Shown piece after piece: positions 50,814-61,820 of a DNA stretch of 64,000 bases. Location: NCBI GenBank assembly GCA_002007465.1, contig LNAC01000230.1, positions 1,111,706 to 1,175,705 on the forward strand, in the 5' to 3' direction. Made by a program: the position numbers and the translations under genes. Under the pieces are notes generated by a model. It was not told the origin of the DNA. It worked only from the letters and a program-made list of their open reading frames with translations, and did no database searches. Within the stretch, counting starts at the first letter, position 1. Each line of letters begins with the position of its first letter. Origin of the DNA: Ailurus styani (taxonomy: Eukaryota > Chordata > Mammalia > Carnivora > Ailuridae).

Positions 50814-51279
50814 TTTATGTCCTGACTAACCTGCTACGGCACAATGTCGTTTGTTGTTGGTAAAGAGAAACTACACAAATATATTTTTTCCCTGTAGAAT
50901 AACACCTGGGAAAGAGGGCCTAGGGGAAAAGTTTTAAATTACTATTATGTTAAATACACTATACTGTAAAATAAAATTCAGAAGAAGGCGACATGACTTC
51001 CAATGGCTGCTGTCAGAAAACACAATAATTTCTCTGTTCCTTTCCTAATTTATATCCCACACTTGTCAAAGGAAATGTATGCCAAAGACTTGGGGCAGAA
51101 ATGAACTGAATAACATGCTATTAAACTTCCGAATTTTGTAGGAAATAAAATCCCAAACAGCATTCAGTGGTGGCCAGTGATAGGCACTTTGGGGAATTCA
51201 CTGTCCTAAAACAAGCTCTCGGCCACTCAGATTGTGAATGTGTGCATATTTTTACGCTGAAAACACTACAACGCCTACT

Positions 51280-52460
51280 TTCAATTAGAAAATTTTTTAC
51301 CCTACTTGTGAATTGAAGATAACACGTAACTTTTTTTTACACAAAGCTGGTGAAAAGGACCAAGAGCTGCTTTTAATGTAATAAAACGATACTAAACATA
51401 CAATTCCTCTGTAAAACCAAGTGCCAAACTGGTAAATGGCAGTCCGCGACAGACACTCCACTACGTTCATTGTCGTAAAACATGACGGACTGAGCCGGAT
51501 AATTAAATTCTGCAATTGTGAACCAGGAGTACCCCAAAATGTTTTTTAAGGAAATCCATTAAGTGAGAACACCTCCAGAATTTAAACCAAGTGAATTTAT
51601 ACCAAATACACAATTATATTAGCAAATAAAAGGCACTCCGTCTGACCATCAATTTCCTCCACGTAAATCGAAATTTACACAAAACTTTCCATAAGAAACC
51701 TATGAAAGCCTCAACACCAAAATTTAACTGAATACAATGAGGAACGAGCAATTGTTTTCTAAAATTAAACATTAAACTGCACTCAATACTGACTGAAGGG
51801 AAGCTTAGAAGCATCCACAGTGTTTGTAAAATATCAAGTGCATACAAGACCGAATTTTAAAGGAAAACACATGAGAAGCGTCAGGACCCCTTTTGGTTAA
51901 ATAAAGAGATAGAAAAATGCAAACCGGTATTAAGGTTCCTGAAGGCTCTTTAAATTTAGTCGTCAATGAACAAGTTCTAAGCTGATCAGATCATCAATTT
52001 CCTCATTTTTTAAAGTTGAAAATACCAGGGAACTTTTCATTTCTTTTTTAAATTAAGTCAGCGTATGAGAGGACTGATTCTAAAATTTAACCGCGCCAAC
52101 CATATTTAAGGGGGAAAAGCCCTGTAAAACTACGTTTGACGGAAGCTAACAATCACTAGCTGTCCTAATCCCACACACGATCCCTCAGCAGGTAACATTT
52201 CTCCTTTTCAGGTTGAAAATAACATAAATGAGGGGGCTAAGGCCAAGAATTAAGCAAACGCGAAGAAGCGATAATCATCCAATAATTTAAAAGACAAAAT
52301 CAGCTCCCTAGCAACCACAGAGCTGCCCTGCTCAAACAACACCATCTACTCCTTCGTTTTTAAGTTGAAAACAGCACAGCACCGTAACACCCCATATAAG
52401 AGGGGACCAAGACCAATATTTAACCAAGTAAAATATCAAAGCTATCCCGTTGTAACATGG
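51280..52460 (-). repeat. Seven-unit diverged tandem repeat, period ~167 bp
   Basis: On the minus strand a motif close to GGTTAAATTTTGG..TT.G.CCTCTCAT recurs, starting at about 52425, 52256, 52092, 51903, 51731, 51589 and 51420 (steps 169, 164, 189, 172, 142, 169). A second motif, TTTTCAACTTAAAAA.GAGGAAATTGATG, follows it in several units (near 52370, 52215, 52022 and 51660). Units are strongly diverged. The block has no SINE or L1 insert. Not a family I recognise. Confidence 0.65.
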
Positions 52461-52642
52461 GGCACAACACTGTCCATATTCAGCTAAGGGACCCACACTG
52501 TCACAAATCTAAAGCCTTCTGGACTATTAGAGTATATAATTAATTATATTAAAATACATTATTATACTTCACATACCAGCCTATAAAAATATATTACAAA
52601 TAGCCCGCTATCAATGACAATTAAGAATTAAATTAACCTTAC

Positions 52643-52740
52643 GCTGTTATGACTGTATGTGGGAGCCGCCGCCATGGTCCCTCATCAGTGAGGAGAATGC
52701 CCGACCACAGACTCACCCCACAACCCAAGATGAAATGGGC
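52643..52740 (-). other. Candidate first exon (noncoding or 5' UTR), minus
   Basis: It lies 25-30 bases downstream of the TATA box. It contains gaccATGGCGGCGGC (ATG at 52675, good context, YY1-like) and ends at a donor ...aacagc/gtaagg with GT at 52642-52641. The ATG frame has 11 codons to the donor. A second possible donor, ggg/gtgagt, is at 52716. It could be the distal 5' exon of USP26, which is on the same strand about 51 kb downstream, or of a noncoding RNA. Confidence 0.4.
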
Positions 52741-52764
52741 ACCGTCACAAACCAGTACGCTCCA

Positions 52765-52806
52765 TTTATAGCCTGTCATGGCCCCGCCTTCAAAGGTTCT
52801 GATTGG
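52765..52806 (-). promoter_or_regulatory. TATA/GC-box/CCAAT promoter, minus
   Basis: Read on the minus strand: ccaatcag (CCAAT box, 52800-52806 region), ggcggggc (GC box, 52781-52788) and gctataaat (TATA, 52764-52772), in canonical order and spacing. A second inverted CCAAT (cctattggtggg) lies at 52888-52899. Predicted start near 52738. Confidence 0.6.
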
Positions 52807-53500
52807 TTGGTGTGAGAGTGATTGACAGGGATGCTGTCTACTCACGCTTCTCTTTCTATGGAAAACCTACCCATATTCTAACTGCTCCCTATTGGTGGGA
52901 AGGATTTGCTCTTAGAATGTTAGTGCTTGAGTACGGAAGTAGGGGCTAAACTAGCCACTCGAGAATTCAAATCAGACTCCCTGGTAGGTCCCAGTTTGAA
53001 TTCTAACAATCCCTCAACCAATCTTTTCATATTTTCATAGCATGTCTCCTTCTATAAAGTTCTCTCCACAATTTTTGGTCTTGGGATCGAACTCAAACCA
53101 GATACTTGATCGGTCTTAGCGGGGAATTCCATCTCCGTAGTAACTGTGTTCGGGAGTGCTCACTTGGAAACCACGTATACTAAAATTGGGAAAGAGGAAT
53201 AGGGGTGATACTAGGGATCTGTCTGGAGTGGAAAGTGAAACTAAATAGTGCACACCTGTATTATGGGCATTAAGTGGGGAATTGTCCAGTCTTTGAAAAC
53301 CAAATACACAGAATGGGCAAGTACGTGACTGAGCATGGGCGGTTAGGAAAGTATCCACAGAACAGGGAGGATGGGTGTGGGGTGAGAGAGGCCTGAGGGA
53401 TGGGATCATAAGAAGAACTAGGAAATGGCCAGACTAGACATTGAACCCATGGCCCTCTAGCGCCAGTATCTATACTTCAGGCCTCTGTAGTAGACTAATC
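52807..53500. other. Upstream of the promoter, non-coding
   Basis: No recognised repeat. It includes a 10-bp inverted repeat agaattcaaa/tttgaattct (52962-52971 and 52995-53004, 23-bp loop). Confidence 0.4.
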
Positions 53501-53504
53501 ACAT

Positions 53505-53640
53505 CTTTTGTGTGCTCTTCCTGGAATGCCCTTTTCCTCCAATGCCTACACTTCAGGGCCCAGCTCAAATAAAGCCTCCTGCATGAAGCCTCCTTGATCT
53601 TCTTTTCCCACATCCACAGGCAATAGGCTTTCTCCTGCTG
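53505..53640 (+). repeat. L2 3'-end fragment, plus
   Basis: 'gctcttcctggaatgcccttttcctcc ... cttcagggcccagctcaaataaagcctcctgcatgaagcctccttgatc' is the L2 3' end in sense. Confidence 0.75.
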
Positions 53641-53732
53641 CTATGGGGTGGGGAATATGGGAAAACATGAGAGTCAGGGTGCAGGGGAGTGCTGGGGGCT
53701 CTAGGACCAGTTAGCACTGGACTGGACGTGAT

Positions 53733-53853
53733 GGAAAAGCCTTAAGACTTGTACTTGGAAGTCTGCACTTGGAAAAGCCCTAAGACTGTACCTGGAAGTA
53801 CAAAAGCCCCAAGAATTGTACTTGGGACAGTCCCAAGGCTTGTACTTGGAAAT
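53733..53853 (+). repeat. Four-unit ~30-bp diverged tandem repeat
   Basis: Units built on ggaaaagccctaagacttgtacttggaagt, 25-38 bp long. The following sequence (about 53880-54270), with a CCAAT-type ctgattggtcagagc, may be an old LTR; that is only a guess. Confidence 0.6.
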
Positions 53854-54288
53854 TTGAACTTTTGTTGAGGTTGCAGAAATTCTGGAAAGTTCAGGGTAAA
53901 CAATAAAGTAACCCATACCTGTCTCCTGATTGGTCAGAGCAGTTTAAATGAAAACTACAAGTTGAAAGTAAATTCGATAAAGAAAGTGATGTGCAACAAC
54001 CACTGGGATTGGTCAAAATTAAGAAATCAACCTACATGGTAACCATATTTCAGGCTGAACTGGAAAATACTACCAAGACGGGAAATGGAAAGGTGGGGGA
54101 AGTGAGATAAACCAAGGAAACTAGGCAAGTTCATACCAGCAGTTAGGGAGTATGGGGGGATGGTATGGTCTGCAATTTTGGTTCTTTCTACTTAAGTCTT
54201 TAGAGGACTTCAAGTGGAGAGAACATAGAAGAAGTACAGTCTTCATTCCTTGGGGGCCCAAATTATGTGATTAAAAGTGGTTGACCAA

Positions 54289-54362
54289 GATGTAAGCCTG
54301 ATGATTCACAGACCTGTACCCCTTGGGCAAATAATAAAAATAAAATTAAAAAAAAAAAAAAA
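54289..54362 (+). mobile_element. 74-bp 5'-truncated L1
   Basis: gatgtaagcctgatgattcacagacctgtaccccttgggcaaataat plus A-rich tail matches the extreme 3' end of young carnivore L1. Exact 16-bp TSD aaaagtggttgaccaa (54273-54288 and 54363-54378). Confidence 0.9.
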
Positions 54363-54424
54363 AAAAGTGGTTGACCAAAGTGTGGTTCCTAAATTGCCAA
54401 AATCCATATCAGTAGGGGAACTGC

Positions 54425-55285
54425 TTTTTTGTTATTGAAGTGGGATTCACATAACATAAAATTAACATTTTTTTAAAGATTTTATTTATTTATTTGACAG
54501 ATAGAGAGAGATCACAAGTAGGCAGAGAGGCAGGCAGAGAGAGAGGAGGAAGCAGGCTCCCCGCCGAGCAGGGAGCCCGATGCGGGCCTCGATCCCAGGA
54601 CCCTGAGATCATGACCTGAGCCGAAGGCAGAGGCTTTAACCCACTGAGCCACCCAGGCGCCCTAAAATTAACATTTTAAAGTGAACAATTCAGTGGCATT
54701 TAAGTGTACTTACAATGTTGTGCAACCACCATTTCTATGTAGTTTCAGAACATCTTCATCAGCCTGGAAGGAAATATAGTACCTATTAAGCAGTTGCTCC
54801 CCATTTGCCCTCCGCTCCAGCCCCTGGCAACCACCAGTCTACATCCTATCTCTATGGATTTGCCCATTCTAGACATTTTGTATAGATGGAGTCACACTGT
54901 ATGTGGCCTTTTTCGTCTGGCTACTTAGACTTAGTCTATGTTTTTGGAGTCCGTCCATGCTGTAGACATCAGCACATATTTTTAAGTCTTGATTTATGCT
55001 TCTAAATCAGACAGGAAAAAACAAAATTACAAACAAAAAGAGTATATCTTCTATATCTATGTTTGTAGCTACCTTTACCAATGCTTTTACTTCTCATGTG
55101 GATTCAAGTTACTGCCTGGTATCTTTAAATTTTAGCCAAAGAATTGCCTTTAAAAAGCATATAATTCAGTGACATTAAGTACATTCATAATGTTGTGTAA
55201 CCATCACCACTCAAGTTCCAAACTTCTTTTAACCACTCGAAACAAAAATTCTGTGTTATTAAGCAATCACTCCCCATTGTATACT
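54425..55285 (-). mobile_element. L1 3'-UTR fragments, minus
   Basis: Antisense L1 3'-UTR phrases: aaagtgaacaattcagtggcattt, gcaaccaccatttctatg, cccctggcaaccaccagtctac and atggatttgcccattctagac. A second partial copy of the same stretch is near 55158-55275 (ataattcagtgacattaagtacattcataatgttgtgtaacc), so at least two L1 pieces are present. A SINEC is inserted at 54472. Confidence 0.8.
54472..54662 (-). mobile_element. SINEC, minus, inside L1
   Basis: aaagattttatttatttatttgacag to cactgagccacccaggcgcc. TSD taaaattaacatttt (54457-54471 and 54663-54677). Confidence 0.97.
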
Positions 55286-55599
55286 ACTGAAATTTAGTTG
55301 ATATTAATCAGAACTACATTGTCGTAAGTCAAGAGGTTAATTGTAATCTCCAGGGGAACCACGAAGAAAATAACTAAAAAATATGTACTAAATGAAATGA
55401 AAAAAATTATATGATGTATCCTAGAAAATGTCTGTTTTATACAAAAATAAGCAGTAATGGAGGAATAGAAGAACAAAAAGTCTAAAAGACATATAGAAAG
55501 TAAATACAAAATGGCAAACATATATCCTTACTTACAAAGAATTATTTGTAAATAGATCAAACACTGCAATAAAAAGGCAAAGATCAGCAGAAGGGGTTT

Positions 55600-55825
55600 C
55601 ATTTTTTTAAAATTTTTATTTATTTATTTATTTGAGAGAAAGGGGAGAGAGAGAAAGAGGGAAAGGCAAAGGGAGAGGCAAAGGGAGAGGGAGACAGAGA
55701 ATCTCAAACAGGCTCCCTGCTGAGCACAGAGCCTGACAGAGGGCTCGATCTCATGACGCTGAGATCCCGACCTGAACCACAATCAAGAGTAGAACACTTA
55801 ACTGACTGAACCACCCAGGCACCCC
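55600..55825 (-). mobile_element. SINEC, minus, inside L1
   Basis: Older subtype with a ggagagg-rich body, ending actgaaccacccaggcacccc. Imperfect TSD agcagaaggggttt/agcagaatggattt. Confidence 0.93.
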
Positions 55826-56154
55826 AGCAGAATGGATTTTGACTATTTATTACCTGTGCCAAGCACACTTTAGATTCAGACAGAAATAAACTGAAAATAA
55901 AAGGAAAAAAATTTACCATGTAAACAGTAAACAAAGAGACCTAGAGTGGCTGTATTAATATCACGCAAAATAGACTTTAAGACAAAAACTCTTAGTAGAG
56001 ACAGAGAATGCTTTATAATGAGAAAAGGTGGAATCCCTCCAGAAATCATAACATTTATAATCATATATACACCTGACAACAGAGTCCCAAAACACAAGAA
56101 GCAAAGACTGATGGAATTGAAGGGAGAAATAAACAATTCAAAATTAATAGTTGG

Positions 56155-56342
56155 GGGCACCTGGGTGGCTCAGTGGGTTAGAGCCTCTGCCTTCAGCTCA
56201 GGTCATGATCTCAGGGTCCTGGGATAGAGCCCCATATCGGGCTCCCTGCTCGGCAGGGAACCTGCTTCCTCCTCTCTCTCTGCCTGCCTCTCTGCCTACT
56301 TGTGATCTCTCTCTGTCAAATAAATAAATAAAATCTTTAAAA
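56155..56342 (+). mobile_element. SINEC, plus, inside L1
   Basis: gggcacctgggtggctcag to aataaataaaatctttaa. Exact TSD aaattaatagttgg (56141-56154 and 56343-56356). Confidence 0.97.
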
Positions 56343-57203
56343 AAATTAATAGTTGGAGACTTTAATACTTCATTTTCAATAATGGATTGAATAACTAGAC
56401 AGAAGATCAACAGGGAGACGGAAGACTTAAACAATATTATAAACCAAGTAACTTAACATTCTAGAGAACACTGTGCCTCAAAACAGCAGAAAAACCAGTA
56501 TTCTGAAGCCCTCATGGAACAAACGACAGGATAAATCAAGCCTCAGTAAATTTAAGGGGATTGAAATTAGACAAAATACCTTCACAAAACAACAATGCAA
56601 TGAAATAAGAAATTCATACAATAAAGAAATTTGGTAAATTCACCAGTGCGTGAGAATCAAACAGCACACACCTTAATAACTAATGGGCCAATGGAAAAAA
56701 GATTACCAGAAAAATTAGAAAATACTTTGAGATAAATGAAAACTTAAACACAGCATGTCAAAGCTTATGGAATGCAAGAAAAGCAGTGCTCAGAGACACC
56801 TTTACAGATATAAGAGCCTACATTTAAAAAGAAGAAATATTTCAAATCAATAACGTAACTTTCCACTTCAAGAAAGTAAAAGAAAAAAAGAATTAACTAA
56901 ACTGAAAGTAAGGAGAAGGAAAGATGTAATAAAGATTACAGCAGAAATCAATAAAAGAGAATAGAAAAATAATAGAGAATATCAACAAAATAGAAAGTTG
57001 GTTATTTAAGAGATTATCAAAATCGACAAACCTGTCGCTATATTGACAAGAAAAAAAATGGATACTAAATTCACTAAAGTCAACAATGAGAGGATGTTAT
57101 TACTGACATCAGAGAAATAAATGGGATTAAAAGGGAATATTATGAAAACTTGTATGCCACCAAATTAGGTAACTTACATGAAATGGATAAATTCATAGAA
57201 GTA

Positions 57204-57398
57204 GGGCGCCTGGGTGGCTCAGTGTGTCAAAGCCTCTGCCTTCGGCTCAGGTCATGATCTCAGGGTCTTGGGATCGAGGCCTGCATCGGGCTCCCTGCTC
57301 AGCGGGGAGCCTGCTTCCCCCTCTCTCTCTCTGCCTGCCTCTCTGCCTCCTTGTGATCTCTCTCCTTCTGTGAAATAAATAAATAAAATCTTTAAAAA
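57204..57398 (+). mobile_element. SINEC, plus, mustelid type, inside L1
   Basis: gggcgcctgggtggctcag to aataaataaaatcttt. Exact 15-bp TSD aaattcatagaagta (57189-57203 and 57399-57413). Confidence 0.97.
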
Positions 57399-58038
57399 AA
57401 ATTCATAGAAGTACATGAACTACCAAAAATAACTCAAGAAAAAATAATCTGAATAGACCAATAGTAATGAGATTGATATTCTCACAGAGAAAACCTCAGG
57501 ATCAAATGGTTTCACTGGTAGCTTTTCAAAAATGTTTCAAGCAAATCCTTTACAAACTGTTCCAAAAAACAAAAGAGGAGGGAATACTTCCCAACTCATT
57601 CTATGAGATCACCAATACCCCATATCAAAACCAGATAAAAACACCACAAGAGAACAAAACCACAGACCAATATCTCATAAGTATAAGTTAAAAATCTTCA
57701 AAAAAATCTGCCGAACCTAATACAACAATATATAAACAAAATTATATACCATAATCAAATATTTTCCCCAATAACGCATTTGCATGTGCAATAATTTTGA
57801 ATGTAGAAAATAAGGAATTCTCCCAAAAATAAAAAGGAAAGAGAAAAAAAGCTATTACAAAAAATGAATTTGAAAGTCTCCAGGATAAAAAATTCAACTG
57901 TATTTCTATAAGCTGGCAAAAAATAATCTAAAAATGAAAGAAGAAAATCCCATTTAAAATAGCATTAAAAAAAGAATAAAATACCCCCAGGAATAAATTT
58001 AACAAAAGAGTGTGGTTCCGGATCCTGAAAACTGTAAT

Positions 58039-58134
58039 TTTTTTTAAGTAATATCTACACCCAATGTGGGGCTTGACCTCACGACCCTGAGATCAAGAGT
58101 CACATGTTCTACCGACTGAGCCAGCCAGGTACTC
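58039..58134 (-). mobile_element. tRNA-type SINE head, minus, inside L1
   Basis: tttttaagtaatatctacacccaatgtggggcttgacc, then gagatcaagagtcacatg and gactgagccagccaggtactcc. Short TSD ctgtaat. Confidence 0.88.
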
Positions 58135-59088
58135 CTGTAATACAATTGTTGAGAGAAATTAAAGAAGCATTAAATAAATGGAAACACATTCCATGTTCAC
58201 GGATTTAAAAACTTAATATTTTTAAGATCAACAATCCCCAAATTGACCTACAGATTCAAAGCCATAGCTATCAAATTCCCGGCAAGCTATCTTTTTCCTT
58301 ACAAATAAGCTGATTCCAACATGTACATGGAAATATTAAGGTTCTTGAAAAAGAACAGCAAAGCTATAAGACTGACATTTCCTGATTTCAAAACTGAATG
58401 AAAATCTACAGGAAACAAGACTGTGTGGTACTTACACAAGGATAGATGTAGAAGGTCCTGGAATGGAATTGAGAGTTCAGAAATCAGTCTGTATAGCTGT
58501 GGTCAACTGATTTTTGTTAAGGAGCCAGAACCACTCAAGGAAGAAAGAACAGTCTCTTGAAACAAATGGTAGTGAAACAACTGCATACCCACATCAAAAA
58601 TAATGAATTAGTACTCTTACTTCACATCGTATACAAAAAATAAAATCACTATAGATCAATGACCTGAAAGTGAGAGCTAAGATGATAAAAATTCTTAGAA
58701 GAAAACATAGGTGTAAATCCTTGTGACCTCAGATCAGTAATGGCTTCTTAGATATGAAACCTGAAGCACAAGCTTACAAACTAGATAAATTTGACTTTAT
58801 CAAAATTAAAAACTTTTGTGTTTCAAAGGACACAATCAATAAAATGAAAAGATAACCCAGAGAATGGGAGAAAACATTCACAAATCATATCCCCGGTAAA
58901 CAAATTGATTCAGAACATATAAAGAATTCTTGCAACTCAATAATAAAAAGAGAAATAACCAAGTAAAAATGGGCAAGGCGGTTGAATAGACATTTCCTTA
59001 AAGGGCATATACGAATGGCCAATAAGCACATGAAGGGATGCTCAACGCCATTAGTCATTACGGAAATGTAAATCAGAACCACAATGAG

Positions 59089-59306
59089 GGGGGCATCTGG
59101 GTGGCTCAATCCATTAAGTGTTTGCCTTCAGCTTAGGTTGTGATCCCAGGAATCGAGCCCCACATCAGGGTTCCCTCTCAGTGGGGAGTCTGCTTCTCCC
59201 TCTCCTCCCAGCTCTTGCTCTCTCTCTCTCTCTCTCTGTTGCTATCTCTGTCTCTCTGTCTCTCTGTCTCTCTCTCTCAAATAAATAAAAATAAAAAATC
59301 TAAAAA
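59089..59306 (+). mobile_element. SINEC, plus, inside L1
   Basis: ggggcatctgggtggctcaatcc, a CT-rich body, then aaataaataaaaataaaaaatc. Imperfect TSD cagaaccacaatgagg/cagaacacagcgagg. Confidence 0.92.
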
Positions 59307-59503
59307 ACAGAACACAGCGAGGTACCGCTCATACCCACTAGGATGGCTAGAATCAAAAAGACATGGAAACAAGTGTTGGTAAGGATGTGGGCAAATTAGA
59401 AACCTCATACATTGCTGGTGGGAATGTAAAATGGTGCAGCTGGTGTGGTGAATTTTATGTGATGTGAACTTTGCCCTAATAAATAAATAAATGTAATACA
59501 TGT

Positions 59504-59507
<4 letters not shown>

Positions 59508-59540
<33 letters not shown>
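59508..59540 (+). repeat. (CA)n microsatellite
   Basis: About 16 CA units after atgtgcg. Confidence 0.97.
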
Positions 59541-59541
<1 letters not shown>

Positions 59542-59978
59542 TTTCCACTATTTTCCCAAGAACAAGCTTAGTGGCCTTAGGATGAGAGAGTCCCTATTTG
59601 TTCTTGCCTTTTACTAGAAGGCAGACAAGAGTTGATTTCAAAGTTCTGGCTCAGTCCAGAAGCAGGCAACTCAGTGGCCATGCTTCACCAATTCTCTGCT
59701 TTCTGAACATTCCCTAATGTCAACCTATGACCTTGGCCTATGGCCTTTGGTGCTATCTAGACAAAGGTTCGATCTATACCCGGTTGCTAATGAGCTTAGT
59801 GTCTTTGGGTTGATTAACTCTTAGAAAGGCAGAAGGGAAAAAATACATTCTGGGCAGTCCATGTCTTCAGTGATTTACATAAATGTTCTTTTTAACTGTG
59901 TTCATACCTCTAGTATATACAGTCCCTGGCACACACACACACACAGAACACAATAGCATCTATTAAATAAAGTATTTT

Positions 59979-60184
59979 AGGGACGCCTGGGTGGCTCAGT
60001 CAGTTAAGCACATCTGCCTTCTGCTCAGGTCATGATCCTGGGGTCCTGGGATTAAGCCCTGCATCGGGCTCCGTGTTCAGTGGGAAGCCTACTTCTCCCT
60101 CTGCCTGCCGCTCCCCCTGCTAGTGCTCTCTCTCTCTAACAAATAAATAAAAATCTTTAACAAAAATAAAATAAATAAAATAAA
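59979..60184 (+). mobile_element. SINEC, plus
   Basis: gggacgcctgggtggctcagtcagttaagc to aaataaataaaaatcttt, followed by an (AATAA)-rich tail. Approximate TSD only. Confidence 0.93.
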
Positions 60185-60189
60185 ATCAT

Positions 60190-60480
60190 TTAATCCACAA
60201 AAAAAGCCCGATGATTTGGATACATTACTTCTACATTACAGATGAGGTCTTAATTTCTTTACTGGTAAAATGTGAATTTATTAACACTCACCTCACTGGG
60301 TTTTATTGCATCTTTTAATTATATCCATTGTAAGAAAGAGTATAATATTGTAGAAAGAGCGTTGGTTTTGTATCGGAAAGTTATGAGTTGGTTTATCAGC
60401 TGAACCATATACTGTGAATGTAGGAAAATGACTTCTCTGAATTTCAGTTTCCTTGGCTATTAAATTAAGTGTTACATATA
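60190..60480. repeat. MIR-like fragments
   Basis: An antisense-looking piece at 60200-60265 (attacttctacattacagatgagg) is followed by a sense-looking piece at 60350-60475 (gagcgttggttttgtatcgg ... gaaaatgacttctctgaatttcagtttccttggc). Both diverged. Confidence 0.45.
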
Positions 60481-60526
60481 ATGCTAAATTATAAATTAAA
60501 TTATATACAATGAAGTATTGTGTGTG

Positions 60527-60528
60527 TA

Positions 60529-60572
<44 letters not shown>
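60527..60572 (+). repeat. (TA)n microsatellite
   Basis: Long TA run following tgtgtgtatatatg; further AT/TATA-rich sequence at 60690-60780. Confidence 0.97.
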
Positions 60573-60575
<3 letters not shown>

Positions 60576-60784
60576 CTGCAACTAGTTCTTACTTTTTCAT
60601 TCTCTCTCTCATTTTTAGACAATGTAGCGCCCAGGGCTCCAGCCTTGAGACTCTTCTCTATCTACCCTTATCCATGTATTGATTTCATAGCTTCAATACT
60701 ACATATAAAAATATATTTATATATATAACATATGAGTGTATGTATATGTGTATATATATTTATATACATGCATATAAACATTGA

Positions 60785-61820
60785 GCAACCTAGCATAATA
60801 CCTAACACATAGTTAACTAATTGAAAATGGTATTCATTCTTACTTAAATGATAGTTATTATTACAGATAGAACATCTGGCTCAAAATAGGTGCCAGAAAG
60901 TTCCTTCCCTCCTTTCCTGGTCTTAGTGTGGCTCCCATTCACTTAAAGTTTCCTTCCGTGCTGCTACTCCTGAATTGCCTTTATTTCTCTCTGAAACATC
61001 CTGTGCCCCCTCCTTCCTCTCATCTAATGCTTGCAACCTTGGCCCTCCCAATAAAGACCCTTGATCAAGCATGCACCTCTCTGCATCTGCCTCCCGGGCT
61101 AATTATTTGATACTGGACACAAATCAAGTTGCATGATCAGCCCTTTGCTGCCCTCACCTGGCCTAGTCCAGCGTCTGTTACAGTTGACAGATGACCACTG
61201 GCCAGCAGAGGCTCAGCTCTGACCTAGTTCTGACAAGGTCTGCACAGAAGTACTTCCATGGGAAATTCAGGCGAATGCATCCGTTTCTCTGGGAGATACG
61301 GATGAAGAGGCAATGGCCAACTCAATCTGATACCTCCAAAAGAGAACATTCGGTGACGTCCCAACAGTTTCAGAACTGTTCAGGACTACTGATGGCCATG
61401 TCGGCATTATGTGGAAAGAAAGCAAAAATCATATGGAAACTCCAGGCCTTATATGACTGCCTTTCTGACCTCAGTTCCTGTTTAGACCTCTAGATGCTGG
61501 GACCTGCCTAAGCCAAAACTCTATCTCTGAACATCAAAGCTCTCTTCCTATTTCAGAACCACGTGTTCCTCTGGAGGACGTGGTGGGCAGTGGGTGCTCT
61601 CTCCCCGTTACTTCACTGGGTATTACAGAAGACACCAGCTTGGACTTGCCAAGGGAGATTCCATTTGCTCGAAGGCAGATTAGCCTGAACCATCTCCCTC
61701 AACCACTGTCTAAAGAACAGGTGTAAAATTGGGGTGGGGCATGGGAGAAATGGGTGACGGGGGTCAACAGGTAAAAAGAAAAAAAAAGAATACCACCTTC
61801 TCATACCTTCAGGCCCCCAG
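60785..61820. other. Non-coding, possibly part of an old LTR
   Basis: The 60900-61140 stretch, with cctcccaataaagacccttgatc followed by tctgcatctgcctcccggg, has the polyadenylation layout of a retroviral LTR. I cannot name a family. The 100-codon frame at 61191-61493 shows no recognised domain. Confidence 0.3.

Larger units (their letters stand above)
55290..59505 (+). mobile_element. Old L1 ORF2, plus, cut by five SINEs
   Basis: The endonuclease domain is readable at 55946-56154 (AVLISRKIDFKTK..., IIIYTPDNRVPKHKK, LKGEINNSKLIVGG) and resumes after a SINEC with GDFNTSFSIMD-like text. Reverse-transcriptase-side phrases follow through 57.0-59.0 kb, and gctggtgggaatgtaaaatggtgcagc is near the 3' end. 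Many stops and frameshifts, so it is a dead relic. Confidence 0.88.

Noticed and set aside
52643..52675. Protein-coding first exon starting MAAAPTYSHNS
   Set aside because: Only 11 codons before the donor, no recognised protein, and joined to the acceptor at 1926 the frame meets a stop soon after. A 5' UTR or noncoding exon is more likely.
50600..52850. XIST, FIRRE or RSX homologue
   Set aside because: The architecture is suggestive, but I see no XIST A-repeat-type motif and cannot match the units to those RNAs; only a transcript and alignment search could support homology.
52962..53004. 10-bp inverted repeat as a terminal repeat or tRNA-like fold
   Set aside because: Arms are short, built on a GAATTC palindrome, with no stem set or B box matching a tRNA; likely chance.
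55946..56227. 93-codon frame with endonuclease-like text
   Set aside because: Fragment of a dead L1 ORF2 that runs into a SINEC; not a host gene.
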